Source of the DNA: Micromonospora parva
GTDB taxonomy: Bacteria; Actinomycetota; Actinomycetes; Mycobacteriales; Micromonosporaceae
Assembly (NCBI RefSeq): GCF_000718515.1
Contig: NZ_JNZS01000016.1
Location: 70,353-134,352 of the forward strand
Reading direction: 5' to 3'
Length of the DNA: 64,000 nt
Every line of letters begins with the position of its first letter. Positions within the stretch are counted from its first letter, which is position 1. The position numbers were made by a program, and so were the translations under genes. Below the pieces are notes generated by a model. The model ran no database searches. It worked only from the letters and a program-made list of their open reading frames with translations, and had not been told where the DNA came from. This document shows positions 54,313 to 63,063 of the stretch, one piece after another.

Positions 54313-54341
54313 CGTACAGTAACACCGGCAATAGCCGTCAA
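54313..54341 (-). promoter_or_regulatory. Possible promoter of the glycosyltransferase pair
   Basis: On the minus strand TTGACG (54341-54336) and TGTACG (54318-54313), 17 bases apart. The -10 is weak. Transcription would begin about 60 bases before the preferred start. Confidence 0.4.
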
Positions 54342-54365
54342 AAGCCTGAGACACGCTTTATACGA

Positions 54366-55670
54366 ATGGAAAGCATGAAAAGCTACGAGACCCTCACCTC
54401 TCCAGCTCAGCCGACCATTACCTCCGGCGAACCCGGGCCACGAGTGGTCATGGTGGCGGCGTACCGGTTCCCGCACGGTGACGCCATGTCGAACCGACTG
54501 CTCCAGCTGGCCCGCTCCGCGACTCCCCCGGGCGCGACAACCCTGATCGTGAACGACTGGCCCGACAACGAACGGCAACCTGAGCTGTTCGCCCTGCCAC
54601 CCGAACTGCGTCTGATCACGCTGGTCGCCGCAGGCGGAGGCAGCTGGCTCCGGCGCTGGCTGCGCCGGCAGAGCCGACCACTGCGCGTACTCAAGGTCCT
54701 GCGTCAGGCGGGGGTGCCCGTCGGTGAGGTCACTGCTGTCTGCCTTCCACTCGGGTTGTGGAACCTGACCACCTGGATCGTGTTACGGCTGACGATGCGC
54801 TGCCCGTTGACGGTGGACGTTCTCGAACGGCACGACCCCCGACAGTTTCGCCGTGGACGCCTGACGCCCTACTTCATCCGGCACCGGTGGCACTCCTTCC
54901 TCGCTGCGCGGCTGGCCGATCGGATCATCGCCATCTCCACGACGCTGCAGCGACGTCTCATCCGGCCGAACCGGCCCGTCCTGGTGGTTCCGCCCCAGGT
55001 CGACTGCGCCGATTATCGCCAACCGGCGCCCTCGTCACTGACGAAGAGCCTGCGTCTGCTGTACGCCGGCACCGCGGGCTCCAAGGACCACCTCGCCGCG
55101 GTGGTGGAGGGCATCCGTCGACTGCCGGAACCCGAACGCCAGCGGGTCCGGCTGACGATAGCCGGGATGACCCAGGAGCAGGCCGCAGCCATGTCCGACC
55201 TGGACCAGGGGGCGGTGACGGACCTCGGCGACCAGGTCATCTTCCTGGGGCGGGTGTCGCGCGAGCGTGTTCTCGCCGAACTGCGCGCGGCGCACTTCTC
55301 GGTGCTGGTCCGACCCACCGGGGGTTACGCCGAGGCGGGCTTTCCGTCGAAGGTCCCCGAGAGTCTGGCCGCCGGCTGCCCGGTTCTGCTCAACCACACC
55401 AGTGACCTGGCGACCTACATCGACGACGGTCGAGAGGGCATCGTGCTGGCGGGTCCCGGCGCGCACGACGTGCGGGACGGCCTCATGCGGGCGCTCACCC
55501 TGGACGACGCGCAGTGGTGGCAGATGAGCCGGCGCGCCCGGGAGCGGGCTGCGGCGTTCGACTACCGGGCCTGGGCACCCACGGTGAGCGCGTTCGTGGC
55601 CGGGGCGCGGACCGAGCAGGACCACGTGAGCGGGCAGACGGACGTACGCCCACCGCTCGGCGGGTGGTGA
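54366..55670 (+). CDS. Glycosyltransferase (GT4-like)
   Basis: A 434-residue GT-B transferase. VVMVAAYRFPHGDAMSNRLL and IIAISTTLQRRLIRPNRPVL (linker), then LRLLYAGTAGSKDHLAAVVE, IFLGRVSRERVLAELRAAHF and GFPSKVPESLAAGCPVLLNH for the donor domain. The donor is unknown. ATG 54366 or ATG 54375 may be used. TTATAC at 54358-54363 is a likely -10 and favours a nearly leaderless start at 54375. It ends ten bases from the convergent acyltransferase gene with no hairpin seen. Confidence 0.83.
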   Translation: MESMKSYETLTSPAQPTITSGEPGPRVVMVAAYRFPHGDAMSNRLLQLARSATPPGATTLIVNDWPDNERQPELFALPPELRLITLVAAGGGSWLRRWLRRQSRPLRVLKVLRQAGVPVGEVTAVCLPLGLWNLTTWIVLRLTMRCPLTVDVLERHDPRQFRRGRLTPYFIRHRWHSFLAARLADRIIAISTTLQRRLIRPNRPVLVVPPQVDCADYRQPAPSSLTKSLRLLYAGTAGSKDHLAAVVEGIRRLPEPERQRVRLTIAGMTQEQAAAMSDLDQGAVTDLGDQVIFLGRVSRERVLAELRAAHFSVLVRPTGGYAEAGFPSKVPESLAAGCPVLLNHTSDLATYIDDGREGIVLAGPGAHDVRDGLMRALTLDDAQWWQMSRRARERAAAFDYRAWAPTVSAFVAGARTEQDHVSGQTDVRPPLGGW

Positions 55671-55680
55671 TTCGACCCGA

Positions 55681-56301
55681 TCACCCGAGCGGACCAGCGG
55701 GAGCTGTCGGCTCAGTCGTCCTCCTGCTGCCGGCTGAGGTCGCTCGCGCCGCCCGGTCCTTCTGATGCCCCGGCACGCCGTAGATCTCTCGGATCACCGC
55801 GGCCTTTTCCTGAGCCGGCAGGTGTCCACAGCCGAGTGACTTGGCCTTCATCGCGGTGAGGTACTCGTCGGTGCTCCGGAGAACGCGGGCAGGTACGCCC
55901 GCGGCGACGCTGCCGTCCGGAACGTCACGGGTCACGACCGAACCAGCGCCGATGATGCACCGATCCCCGATCCGCACCCCCGGCATGATGATCGATCGGA
56001 CACCGATGTAGACGTCGTCGCCGACACTGATCGGCGCGGTCCATTCAAGATCGGGATGCTCTCCGCGCAGAATGAGAGTGCCACCGTCGTGGGTGAGGAA
56101 CTGCACTCCGGCCGTGATGTAGACATTGTGGCCCAAGGTGATCAGCCATGGTTCAGAGCCGAACATGCTCCGGTTGACGCCGTAGAAACGCACCCGTCCG
56201 CGCAGGTTCACCCCGATCGAACGCGCGAACCCTTCCGGGTCGCGGGCTGCCGCTCGCCGATCACGCAGGGCGACGACGATGCCGCGCAATGTACTCACCA
56301 T
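55681..56301 (-). CDS. Hexapeptide-repeat acyltransferase
   Basis: A 206-residue left-handed beta-helix acyltransferase (LbH). Hexapeptide repeats are visible as ISVGDDVYIGVRSIIMPGVR and IGDRCIIGAGSVVTRDVPDG, ending in SVAAGVPARVLR. It has ITLGHNVYITAGVQFLTHDG with the probable catalytic His. It would acetylate a sugar of the exopolysaccharide from acetyl-CoA. ATG 56301 (or GTG 56298) follows GGAG and lies inside the flippase gene's 3' end. Last gene of a four-gene leftward operon. Confidence 0.87.
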   Translation of the reverse strand: MVSTLRGIVVALRDRRAAARDPEGFARSIGVNLRGRVRFYGVNRSMFGSEPWLITLGHNVYITAGVQFLTHDGGTLILRGEHPDLEWTAPISVGDDVYIGVRSIIMPGVRIGDRCIIGAGSVVTRDVPDGSVAAGVPARVLRSTDEYLTAMKAKSLGCGHLPAQEKAAVIREIYGVPGHQKDRAARATSAGSRRTTEPTAPAGPLG

Positions 56302-57784
56302 CATGCTCCATTTCGATCGGATTCGATCTCTTTGCTGAGACGCTGGCCAACGCCTTGCGGTATCCGGCGACGGCGGCGGGAAGCACGGTGACCCCGTACG
56401 ACAGCGCCGAGGCGAGCGCCACACCGGACAGCCCGTCCCTGCCCGCAAGGAGGATCTTCAGCGGTACGGCGACAACAAGGCAGACCGCCCAGCCGAGAAA
56501 CTGCGCCCCCAGCAGCCCGACGCTGTTCTGCACCATGAAGAGCGGCGCCGCGACAGCGAGAAACACCGACCACACGGCGAGCGCGACGAACAGCGGGACC
56601 GGCACGTGGTCAAGGTCGTCCGACCGCACCCAGAGGCGCAGGATGTCGTTGCCGCCCAGAATGAGGCACAGCGCGGGCAGTGTCACCACCGCAGCGGACA
56701 GGTAGACCATCCGTCGGGTGCTGCGCCGGACCCAGGTCACATCACCCCGTGCGAGCGCCTCGCCGTTGGCCGGCCAGAGCGGCAGGTTGACCAAGGTGAC
56801 GAACAGAACCAGCACGGCGAACATCCGCAGGATCACCGCGTAGTTCGCGGCCGCGTGCAGACCGAGCACCCGACCGACCAGGAACCCGTCGATGTTGAGG
56901 GCGATGGAACTCAGCACGGAGAGTCCGAAGAACCGCAACCCCAGTCGGAGCAGCGCCCGCACTTTCGAGGCGCGCACGTCCTTCACGCGTGGCCGGAGGT
57001 CGGGCTGCTGCCAGCCGAAATAGCAGATCGAGTTGGCCAGGTTCAGCAGCGGCACGGCGAGCACCGCGGCGGCGATCACCAGAACCGGAGCGGCGTTCGC
57101 GGCGACGGCGGCCACCACCAGAGCCGCCGAGACGAGACTGCCGGCCGCCTGCCAGAGGTTGCTCTGCCCGACCTGTTGGTGGGCGTACTGCACCCGCTGG
57201 ATGAGGGCCAGCGGGATGTTGATGAGGAAGGCACCGAAGCAGAGCAAGACGACCGCTCGGGCGTCCCGAGCCACCACCGGGTCCACGACGTTCAGAAACG
57301 CCGGCCAGGCAACCAGCTGAATGCTGAGCACCAACACCAGCAGGAGCGCCACCGCGAGGCAGGTGAGCAGGGCGTAGGCGCTCGCGATCTCCCGGGCCGC
57401 CACGCGGCGATCACCTGTGGCGTACAGCCGCGAGAGCCGGGTGAGCAGACCGTTTCCCAGGCCGAAGTCGGCGAACAACGCCATCGCGGTCAGCGACGTG
57501 ATCGCCATCCACATGCCGTACCGCTCGGCGCCGAGATAGCTGAAGGCGATCGGGGTGATCAGCAGCGGCGCGACCAGGCCGACGGCCTTGCCGGCGAGCG
57601 ACGAGGCGATGCCGGTGACCAGCGCACGGCCACGCGACCGCCGTGCCGCCGACACGTCGTCCTGGCGTGGCTCCGCCTGCACCGTCGTGGCCCGTACCGC
57701 CGGCGTGGTGGCAGCGGACGCCTCGTCGACCGCGTCGACCAGCACGGGCGGGGCCGCCCCAGCGCGTGAGGGGCGGTCGGCCAT
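56261..57784 (-). CDS. Polysaccharide flippase (Wzx-like)
   Basis: A 507-residue membrane protein of the MOP/PST exporter superfamily with about twelve to fourteen helices. A 55-residue disordered N-terminus precedes SSLAGKAVGLVAPLLITPIA, YLGAERYGMWMAITSLTAMA and FADFGLGNGLLTRLSRLYAT, the typical opening of Wzx-like flippases. It should move the lipid-linked repeat unit across the membrane for the Wzy-like enzyme. ATG 57784 overlaps the epimerase stop (TGATG); a longer in-frame start inside that gene is rejected. Confidence 0.88.
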   Translation of the reverse strand: MADRPSRAGAAPPVLVDAVDEASAATTPAVRATTVQAEPRQDDVSAARRSRGRALVTGIASSLAGKAVGLVAPLLITPIAFSYLGAERYGMWMAITSLTAMALFADFGLGNGLLTRLSRLYATGDRRVAAREIASAYALLTCLAVALLLVLVLSIQLVAWPAFLNVVDPVVARDARAVVLLCFGAFLINIPLALIQRVQYAHQQVGQSNLWQAAGSLVSAALVVAAVAANAAPVLVIAAAVLAVPLLNLANSICYFGWQQPDLRPRVKDVRASKVRALLRLGLRFFGLSVLSSIALNIDGFLVGRVLGLHAAANYAVILRMFAVLVLFVTLVNLPLWPANGEALARGDVTWVRRSTRRMVYLSAAVVTLPALCLILGGNDILRLWVRSDDLDHVPVPLFVALAVWSVFLAVAAPLFMVQNSVGLLGAQFLGWAVCLVVAVPLKILLAGRDGLSGVALASALSYGVTVLPAAVAGYRKALASVSAKRSNPIEMEHDGEYIARHRRRPA

Positions 57785-58731
57785 CAGGCGGGCTGCTTCA
57801 ACACGTGCGCCTCGAACCACTCGACGGTGGCCCGCAGACCGTCGAGCCGGGGAGTTGGCACCACGTCAGGAAAGAGTGAACGGAGCACCCTGTTGTCGGC
57901 CTCGGAGTGCCGGACGTCCCCGGGGCGGGGCGCCACGTGCCGCCGAATGATCGGGCGGCCGATGATCTGCTCCAACTCGGACACCACAGTGCGCAGCTCC
58001 GCGCGAACGCCGAAGGCGAGATTGACCGGCTGAGGATGGGTGACCGTCCGCTCGACAGCGGCCAGCAGCACCGCGCAGACCGTCTCGACATAGGTGAAGT
58101 CGCGTGACTGCCGACCATCTCCGTGGAGTTCGGTCGGCTCACCGCGCAGTGCCGCGTAGATGAAGCGGGGGATGACAGCCGCGTACCCGTGATCGTGCCG
58201 CTGGGCCGGACCGTAGACGTTGAAGAACCGGAACGCGAGGGTGGGGAGACCGAAGGACGTCTGGTACGCCAGTGCGTAGGCCTCGGTGGCCAGCTTGCTC
58301 ACCGCGTACGGACTGAGCGGGCGGGTCCAGGCGAGCTCGGTCTTCGGCAGCACCGGGTTCGCGCCGTACACCGACGAGGACGAGGCGACGACGACATGGC
58401 CCACGTCGTGCCGGCGCGCTGCCTCCAGAACCCGCAGCGTGCCGGTGGCGTTGGCGTGGTGTGAGGCGATCGGATCACGCAACGAGCGCGGCACGCTCGG
58501 CAGCGCCGCCAGGTGCACCACCGCGTCGCGGCCGGCCATCGCCCGGTCCAGCGCCTCGTCGTCGAGCATCGAACCGGGAATCGTGTCCACGTCGAGGCCG
58601 TCGAGGTTGCTCATCCGCCCGGTCGCCAGGTCATCAAGAATCCGGATGTCGGTGACGCTGCGCCGCAGGACCGCGGCGCGGGCGAGATTGGAGCCGATGA
58701 ATCCCGCACCGCCGGTGATGAGTAGTCGCAT
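57784..58731 (-). CDS. GalE/WbpP-like NAD-dependent sugar epimerase
   Basis: A 315-residue extended SDR. MRLLITGGAGFIGSNLARAA (cofactor), VHLAALPSVPRSLRDP, VVASSSSVYGANPVLPKTE and SPYAVSKLATEAYALAYQ (Tyr-x-x-x-Lys), then FRFFNVYGPAQRHDHGYAAV. SVPRS(L)RDP after HLAAL is reminiscent of UDP-GlcNAc 4-epimerases of the WbpP type, so UDP-GalNAc or UDP-Gal supply is plausible. ATG 58731 has GGAGG nine bases upstream. It is followed directly by the flippase gene. Confidence 0.85.
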   Translation of the reverse strand: MRLLITGGAGFIGSNLARAAVLRRSVTDIRILDDLATGRMSNLDGLDVDTIPGSMLDDEALDRAMAGRDAVVHLAALPSVPRSLRDPIASHHANATGTLRVLEAARRHDVGHVVVASSSSVYGANPVLPKTELAWTRPLSPYAVSKLATEAYALAYQTSFGLPTLAFRFFNVYGPAQRHDHGYAAVIPRFIYAALRGEPTELHGDGRQSRDFTYVETVCAVLLAAVERTVTHPQPVNLAFGVRAELRTVVSELEQIIGRPIIRRHVAPRPGDVRHSEADNRVLRSLFPDVVPTPRLDGLRATVEWFEAHVLKQPA

Positions 58732-58839
58732 GCGTCCCGCCTCCACGCCCCGTTTACTGGTCAACCGGTCCAACGAGTTTCCCCAACGACTGTCACGCTT
58801 CGTCATCGTGCGACTACGGCACGACGATGCGCCGCGCCG

Positions 58840-59520
58840 TCAGGGGACGGTGGCGACGGACGGGTCGGGCCGCGCGGCGGACCCTGGAAGATCCGACAGC
58901 ACCGCCAGCTCCGCTGGCGTCAGCCGGCGTTCCGGCGGGTAGAGCTGCTCTTCGTGCGAGACGATCGCCTCCACCGGCCAGCGCAACCGGATCACTCGGG
59001 CGGGGTTGCCGGCGGCGATCGCGTAGGGCGGCACCGGACGGGTCACCACGGCGCCCGCCCCGATCACCGCACCGCGACCGATCGTCACTCCGTGCAGGAT
59101 GACGGCACGGGTGCCCACCCACACGTCGTCGCCGATCGTCACTCCCCGATCGAGAGCCCTGTCGGTGGGACACTTCTCGACGGAGATCATCGGCACGCCG
59201 AGGCGGTCGATCCGGTGGTTGCCACCCCGGATGGTCACCTCGGGCCCGAACATGACGTTGTCACCGATGCGGATCCGGGATCGAGCAGCCATGATGACCG
59301 GACGGTGACCGAGATCGACATTGCAGCCGACCTCGATCGTCTCGTAGGTGTAGACGCCGTCCGGGTCGAAGGCGAAGTTGTCTCCATGGGCGGCAAACCG
59401 GCGGGCGCTGGCCACGCCCCGCACGGCCCTGCGAGCCCGCGTGCCGTTGACCCAGATCAGGTCGAGGAGGCGGGCAATCGCCGTGACCACCCGCCCCGGG
59501 TGCTGCGACGACACGCGCAT
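58840..59520 (-). CDS. Hexapeptide-repeat acyltransferase (WcaF/maltose-O-acetyltransferase type)
   Basis: A 226-residue LbH acyltransferase. An N-terminal helix (MRVSSQHPGRVVTAIARLLD) is followed by IEVGCNVDLGHRPVIMAARS, IRIGDNVMFGPEVTIRGGNH (catalytic His), VTIGDDVWVGTRAVILHGVT and IGRGAVIGAGAVVTRPVPPY, ending in AIAAGNPARVIRLRW. It probably O- or N-acetylates the polysaccharide. ATG 59520 lacks a strong ribosome site. Longer in-frame starts add over 100 arginine-rich residues and are rejected. First gene of the leftward operon ending at 55681. Confidence 0.87.
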   Translation of the reverse strand: MRVSSQHPGRVVTAIARLLDLIWVNGTRARRAVRGVASARRFAAHGDNFAFDPDGVYTYETIEVGCNVDLGHRPVIMAARSRIRIGDNVMFGPEVTIRGGNHRIDRLGVPMISVEKCPTDRALDRGVTIGDDVWVGTRAVILHGVTIGRGAVIGAGAVVTRPVPPYAIAAGNPARVIRLRWPVEAIVSHEEQLYPPERRLTPAELAVLSDLPGSAARPDPSVATVP

Positions 59521-59864
59521 CAGGCTCGGCACCGCCCCGCGACGATGACGCCCGGCCGGACCGGACCACGGATCTGACGCATCGACACCTGCTCCCCCAT
59601 CTGGCTTCGTCACCACTGCTGCGGACAGGAGCGAGCGTACGTGCGGATAGTCGGTTTTATGCACGAATGCCCATCTCTTGCGTCGGGAGAGTGCACGGGA
59701 CCGGACGTCGGCGCCGACTTTTACGGCGGCCAGCCCACGCGACCGGTCGTCACGACAGGAAGTTACGTCGACACGGTCAGCAACGTTCCCCCCATCGAAC
59801 CATTGACATCGATCACGCCGCACCGAAGGCTCGCGCCTACAGGTCCTTCACCCAAGGAGGCGCG
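59521..59864. promoter_or_regulatory. Divergent promoter region, right border of the locus
   Basis: 344 bases between the acyltransferase and carboxypeptidase genes. AT-richer patches at 59651-59661 (GTCGGTTTTAT) and 59719-59729 (GACTTTTACGG) could serve the leftward operon. TTGACA at 59803-59808 may be a -35 for the rightward gene, but no -10 at the right distance is convincing. Confidence 0.35.
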
Positions 59865-62800
59865 ATGAGACCGAGACGACTGGCGATCGCCAGCGTGGTC
59901 ACCCTGCTCGGCGCACTGGCACTCACCCCACCGGCCAGCGCGCGGCCACCGTCCGACCCGGGCGCCCGCGACGGCCTGGAGGTGTACGTCGGCACCGTCG
60001 ACGCGAAACAGCGGGAGCAGCTGCGCGCGGCGGGGGTCGACCTCGGCCACGACGCGAAGACGGACTCGTCGGGCCGGACGACGGTCGAGACGGTGCTCAG
60101 CCGACGGCAGGCGAAGCGGTTGACCGACAAGGGCGTACCGCTGTCGGTGAAGAAGGTTCGCGGCAAGGACGCGTCGCAGGCGCTGCGGGAGCAGGGCGCG
60201 GCCGGCTGGACGAGTTTCCGTCCCTACGGTGAGCCGGGCGGCCTGCGCGACGAGCTGAACGCCACCGCGGCCCGATATCCGAAGCTGACCAAGGTGCAGA
60301 CGATCGGTCGCAGCCAGCAGGGGCAGCCGATCGTCGCGGTGAAGGTCACCAAGAACGCGCGGACCGTCGCGGACGGCAAGCGGCCGGCGGTGCTCTATGC
60401 CGGCGCGCAGCACGCCCGTGAGTGGATCACGCCGGAGATGACCCGCCGGCTCATGCACCACGTGCTGGACAGTTACGGCACCGACCCGGAGATCACCAAG
60501 CTCCTGAACACGACCGAGCTGTGGTTCCTGCCGGTCGCCAACCCGGACGGCTACGACTTCACTTTCACCCCCGGCAACCGGTTGTGGCGCAAGAACCTGC
60601 GGGACAACAACGGTGACGGGCAGATCGGCTCCGGCGACGGCGTCGACCTGAACCGCAACTTCAGCTACAAGTGGGGGTACGACAACGAGGGTTCGTCGCC
60701 GGAGCCGAACAGTGAGACCTACCGGGGTCCGGGCCCCAACTCGGAGCCGGAGACGGTGGCCCTGGACCGGCTCTTCAAGCGGGTGGGGTTCGAGTTCTTC
60801 GTCAACTACCACTCGGCGGCCGAGCTGCTGCTCTACGGCGTCGGCTGGCAGGTGAGCACCCCCACCCCGGACGACGAGATCTACAAGGCGATGGCCGGGG
60901 ACGACGCGCACCCGGCGGTGCCCGGCTACGACCCGGACATCTCCGCGGAGCTGTACACCACCAACGGGGACACCGACAGTCACGCCACCGTCAAGTACGG
61001 CACGCTGGGCTTCACCCCGGAGATGTCGACCTGCGAGGCCGCCTCGGCCGTCGACCCGGACGACCAGTGGCGCCCGGAGGACTGCGTCAGCGGTTTCATC
61101 TTCCCGGACGACGAGGCGCTGATCGCCGGCGAGGTGGGCAAGAACCTGCCGTTCGCGCTGGCCGTGGCCCGGTCCGCGGCGGACCCGGACGAGCCGGTGT
61201 CGGTGGTCGGTCGCAGCACCCCGGACTTCGTGGTGGACGCCTTCGACACCTCGTACGGGCGCACCCAGCAGGTCGCCTCGATCACCCGTCGGGCGCTGAA
61301 GAACGTGCGGATGCACTACATGGTCAACGGTGGACGGCCGAAGACTGTCGCGGTCCGCGAGTGGCGCGGCGGCGAGCGGTACGGCGACACGCACGACGAC
61401 TACTACGCCGAGCTACGCGGCACGGTCAGCGGCGCTAAGCCGGGCGACCGGGTGGAGGTCTGGTTCACCGGGAACAAACCGCGTGCCGGGGTGGTGGCCA
61501 GCGACCACTTCACCTATCGGGTGCACAACGACATCGGCGGTGACGTGCTGGTTCTCGCGATGGAGGACGTCACCGGCCTCAGCCCGGCGCAGACCGGCAG
61601 CACCGCGAAGTACGCCGACGAGGTCGCGGCGTCGCTGAGCGCCGCCGGGCGCAGCAGCGACGTGTACGACTTCGACGTCATGGGCCGCAAGGCGCCGCAT
61701 CCGCTGGGCGTGCTGTCGCACTACCGGGCGGTGGTCTGGGAGACCGGCGACGACGTGATCCTGCGCTCCCCCGGTCAGGTGGCCGGCACGACGGCCAGGG
61801 CAGCCCTGGACACCGAGCTGGCCGTTCGGGACTACCTGAACGAGGGCGGCAAACTGCTGGTCAGCGGCCAGTACGCGTTGTTCGCGCAGGGCGCCAACGG
61901 GTCGTACGTCTATCACCCGGACGCGCCACCGGAGTGCACCGACGCCGGGGCCGCCAGCTGTCTGCCCCTGTTGAACGACTTCCAGCAGTACTGGCTGGGC
62001 GCGCACACCTACGTCAGCGACGGCGGGACCAGCCCGGCGGGGGAACCGTTCCCGGTCGCCGGGACCGACGCGGCGTTCACCGGCTTCACCGGGCAGCTGA
62101 ACGCTTCGGGCTCGGCGGAGAACCAGGCGCACACCGCGTCGTTCCTGACCACGTCGAGCTTCCTGCCGCCGGACGAGTTCCCGCAGTTCGCCAGTTCCGC
62201 GCCGGTGGGCTGGACCCGACCGGGCGGTGCGCCGTTCGATCCGCGTACCGGTGAGTGGTACCTGTACAGCGGGCAGACCGACGAGTCGTACAAGCGGCTC
62301 ACCCGCACGGTGGACCTCACCGGGGCGAGCAGCGCGGAGTTGCGCTTCTTCACCTCCTACGAGATCGAGCAGGACTGGGACTTCATGTTCGTCGAGGCGC
62401 ACGAGGTGGGCAGCGACGACTGGACGACCCTGCCGGACGTCAACGGCAAGACCGGCACTGTTACCGGCGACAGCTGCACCGAGGGTTGGGTGGAGCAGTT
62501 GCACCCGTTCCTCGCGCACTACCAGGGCGCGGACTGCTCCCCCACCGGGAGCACCGGCAGCTGGAACGCGGCGACCGGGTCATCGGGTGGCTGGAAGGAG
62601 TTCGTGGTCGACCTGTCGGGCTACGCCGGCAAGCAGGTCGAGGTGTCGATCACGTACGCCTCGGACTGGGGCACCCAGGGGCTGGGTGTCTTCCTGGACG
62701 ACGCCCGGGTGCTTGTCGACGGGTCGACAGTGGCGGAGACCTCGTTCGAGTCGGCCGACCTGGGGGGCTGGACGGTGGCCGGTCCACCGCCCGGCTCCGC

Positions 62801-62972
62801 GGGCAACGCCAACGACTGGTCGCGCAGCCAGCAGGCGTTCGAGGAGGGTTCGGTGGTGGTCACCGGGGACACGGTGTATCTGGGCTTCGGGTTGGAGGGT
62901 CTGCCTCCGGCGGCCCGCGATGACCTGGTCGCCCGCTCGTTGACCCACCTCACCGGTCAGCCCCGCCCCTGA
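59865..62972 (+). CDS. Secreted M14 zinc carboxypeptidase, multidomain
   Basis: A 1035-residue exported protease. Signal peptide residues 1-26 (RRLAIASVVTLLGALALTPP, ending ASA). The M14 domain (about 115-480) has His183 and Glu186 in AQHAREW, His316 in NYHSAAELLLYG and catalytic Glu386 in GFTPEMSTC. Behind it come a beta-rich region and C-terminal jelly-roll-like segments (SSAELRFFTSYEIEQDWDFM, GWKEFVVDLSGYAGKQVEVS) like those in immune-inhibitor-A-type proteases. It would trim extracellular peptides. ATG 59865 has AAGGAGG five bases upstream. An upstream in-frame start precedes the signal peptide and is rejected. It is followed by a 36-base perfect palindrome. Confidence 0.93.
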   Translation: MRPRRLAIASVVTLLGALALTPPASARPPSDPGARDGLEVYVGTVDAKQREQLRAAGVDLGHDAKTDSSGRTTVETVLSRRQAKRLTDKGVPLSVKKVRGKDASQALREQGAAGWTSFRPYGEPGGLRDELNATAARYPKLTKVQTIGRSQQGQPIVAVKVTKNARTVADGKRPAVLYAGAQHAREWITPEMTRRLMHHVLDSYGTDPEITKLLNTTELWFLPVANPDGYDFTFTPGNRLWRKNLRDNNGDGQIGSGDGVDLNRNFSYKWGYDNEGSSPEPNSETYRGPGPNSEPETVALDRLFKRVGFEFFVNYHSAAELLLYGVGWQVSTPTPDDEIYKAMAGDDAHPAVPGYDPDISAELYTTNGDTDSHATVKYGTLGFTPEMSTCEAASAVDPDDQWRPEDCVSGFIFPDDEALIAGEVGKNLPFALAVARSAADPDEPVSVVGRSTPDFVVDAFDTSYGRTQQVASITRRALKNVRMHYMVNGGRPKTVAVREWRGGERYGDTHDDYYAELRGTVSGAKPGDRVEVWFTGNKPRAGVVASDHFTYRVHNDIGGDVLVLAMEDVTGLSPAQTGSTAKYADEVAASLSAAGRSSDVYDFDVMGRKAPHPLGVLSHYRAVVWETGDDVILRSPGQVAGTTARAALDTELAVRDYLNEGGKLLVSGQYALFAQGANGSYVYHPDAPPECTDAGAASCLPLLNDFQQYWLGAHTYVSDGGTSPAGEPFPVAGTDAAFTGFTGQLNASGSAENQAHTASFLTTSSFLPPDEFPQFASSAPVGWTRPGGAPFDPRTGEWYLYSGQTDESYKRLTRTVDLTGASSAELRFFTSYEIEQDWDFMFVEAHEVGSDDWTTLPDVNGKTGTVTGDSCTEGWVEQLHPFLAHYQGADCSPTGSTGSWNAATGSSGGWKEFVVDLSGYAGKQVEVSITYASDWGTQGLGVFLDDARVLVDGSTVAETSFESADLGGWTVAGPPPGSAGNANDWSRSQQAFEEGSVVVTGDTVYLGFGLEGLPPAARDDLVARSLTHLTGQPRP

Positions 62973-62980
62973 CGGCGGCG

Positions 62981-63016
62981 AGGTGTGCCGGCGGCCCGCG
63001 GGCCGCCGGCACACCT
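62981..63016 (+). terminator. 36-base perfect palindromic terminator
   Basis: AGGTGTGCCGGCGGCCCG (62981-62998) is directly followed by its complement (62999-63016), then TTCGG. It begins eight bases after the carboxypeptidase stop. Confidence 0.7.
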
Positions 63017-63063
63017 TCGGCGTACGCCGGGTGCGCCCGCCAGCGATGTGATGAGCTGTACGG

